Part shown: piece after piece, positions 5,308 through 6,082 of the stretch
How positions within the stretch are numbered: position 1 is the stretch's first letter
Layout: each line of letters begins with the position of its first letter
Assembly: GCA_013694825.1 (NCBI GenBank)
Contig: JACDBR010000054.1
Location: 1 to 6,082, forward strand
DNA from: Solirubrobacterales bacterium
GTDB lineage: Bacteria > Actinomycetota > Thermoleophilia > Solirubrobacterales > 70-9
Direction of reading: 5' to 3'
DNA length: 6,082 nucleotides
Position numbers and translations under genes: made by a program
The notes under the pieces: generated by a model
What the model was told of the DNA's origin: nothing
What the model saw: the letters and a program-made list of their open reading frames with translations, nothing else
The model's database searches: none

Positions 5308-6082
5308 TTGGCGGCGGTTCGCTACCGGGCGATCGGCGCGCTGATGGTGGGCGTGCTGATCGCCGGCTGCGGGCTGGGCCCCGGCGAGAGCACGGAGGGT
5401 GAGGCGGAGCTGGTGGTGACCCGCGACTACGGTGGCGAGTCATTGGTCGAGGCGAGCGTCAGCGATCCGCTCGAGTCGGAGACCGTGTTGCGCCTGCTGG
5501 ATCGAGAGGCCGAGATCACTACCCGCTACGGCGGCGGCTTCGTGCAGTCGATCGAAGGCGTTGCCGGCGGGATGGAGGACGGCCGTTATCTGGACTGGTT
5601 CTTCTACGTCGACGGGATCGAGTCGCCGGTCGGCTCGGCGGAGCGCGACGTCGAGCCAGGGGATCGGATCTGGTGGGACTACCGTGACTGGACGGCGGCG
5701 ATGCGGGTGCCGGCGGTGGTCGGCTCGTGGCCCGAGCCGCTGCTCCAGGCGGGCGAGGAAGACCCCGTCCCGGTTGAGCTTCGCTGCGCGTCGATCGAGG
5801 CGGCATGCGACGACGCGGCGACGGCCCTCGGGGACGCCGGAATCGACTACGAGTTGATGAACCTCGACGATTCCTCGAGCGACGCCGACGCGATGCGGGT
5901 GTTGGTTGGAGCCTGGGGCGAGCTGCGCTCCGATCCAGCGGCGCGGCAGCTCGAGCGGGGGCCGGCCGAGAGCGGCGTCTTCGCGCGGCCGGTCCGCGCG
6001 GGCCCCGACTGGGGCCTCGAGCTGCTCGACGAGCGCGGCGAGCCGGTCGAGCGGCTCGGCTCGGAGGCGGGGCTCGTCGCGG
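5308..6082 (+). CDS. Lipoprotein with transcobalamin-like DUF4430 domain and extra C-terminal domain, 3' end outside window
   Basis: The frame is open from TTG (5308-5310) to the window edge, about 258 codons, with no stop. The TTG lies one base after the TGA of the previous gene, with AGGGA (5298-5302) 5 nt upstream, so the two are translationally linked. The N-terminus MAAVRYRAIGALMVGVLIAGC has basic residues, a hydrophobic stretch and a lipobox (IAGC, Cys21), so the mature protein should be lipid-anchored outside the membrane. Residues 32-128 match the DUF4430 pattern: LVVTRDYGG, VLRLLDREAEITTRYGGGFVQSIEGV, DGRYLDWFFYVDGIE (91-105) and VEPGDRIWWDYRDW (115-128), rich in exposed-type aromatics. 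After it, residues 129-258 form a second region (VPAVVGSWPEPLL, then MRVLVGAWGELRSDPAARQLERGP, then LELLDERGEPV) of no known function. It is likely a B12-binding surface protein feeding a transporter encoded beyond the edge; this role is inferred from domain and riboswitch. Confidence 0.87.
   Translation, partial: MAAVRYRAIGALMVGVLIAGCGLGPGESTEGEAELVVTRDYGGESLVEASVSDPLESETVLRLLDREAEITTRYGGGFVQSIEGVAGGMEDGRYLDWFFYVDGIESPVGSAERDVEPGDRIWWDYRDWTAAMRVPAVVGSWPEPLLQAGEEDPVPVELRCASIEAACDDAATALGDAGIDYELMNLDDSSSDADAMRVLVGAWGELRSDPAARQLERGPAESGVFARPVRAGPDWGLELLDERGEPVERLGSEAGLVA

Noticed and set aside
5432..5857. A 141-codon plus-strand frame inside the lipoprotein gene.
   Set aside because: Its translation is Arg/Ser-rich without motifs, while the overlapping frame from 5308 has a lipobox and a DUF4430 pattern.
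1..6082. CRISPR array, insertion sequence, tRNA or phage element.
   Set aside because: No regularly spaced repeats, terminal inverted repeats, transposase motifs or cloverleaf-like segments were seen by reading both strands.

Overview
The window is GC-rich and codes densely on both strands, with GTG and TTG starts carrying strong Shine-Dalgarno sequences. The gene content suggests a soil-type actinobacterium. The style of the two secreted proteins at the right end (transcobalamin-like domain, degenerate aspartate/glycine-rich calcium-binding tail) suggests class Thermoleophilia (Solirubrobacterales/Gaiellales-like). That placement is inferred from protein style only; no marker gene is present.

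Left half (1-3350), amine and oxidative metabolism. The window opens inside a plus-strand PLP-dependent group II amino-acid decarboxylase (C-terminal part only, ending at 704). Converging on it is a minus-strand pair: a glutamine-synthetase-like ligase (3350 to 2001) followed immediately by a cytochrome P450 (2000 to 738), joined stop-to-start as TAGATG. The ligase keeps the glutamate/ATP/metal residues of the GS fold but lacks the usual ammonium-site residues, so it more likely joins glutamate to an amine than makes glutamine. A decarboxylase that makes amines next to a ligase that may consume them hints at an amine pathway, but they are not in one operon.

Middle (3351-4047). A 202-bp divergent intergenic region separates the ligase operon from a plus-strand, single-domain cyclic-nucleotide-binding protein (3553-3942, 129 aa) that has no DNA-binding domain. 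It is followed by about 105 bp of non-coding DNA.

Right half (4048-6082), a cobalamin-controlled operon. A clear cobalamin (B12) riboswitch lies at about 4048-4239. Just downstream are two genes for exported proteins with transcobalamin-like (DUF4430) domains: one with a signal peptide, an Ig-like segment and a degenerate RTX-type tail (4272-5306), and one lipoprotein starting on TTG one base after the first gene's stop and running off the window (5308 to beyond 6082). The riboswitch and the B12-carrier-like domains point independently to the same role, capture of cobalamin or related corrinoids at the cell surface. This is the most interesting part of the window. A membrane transporter is expected past the right edge but is not visible here.
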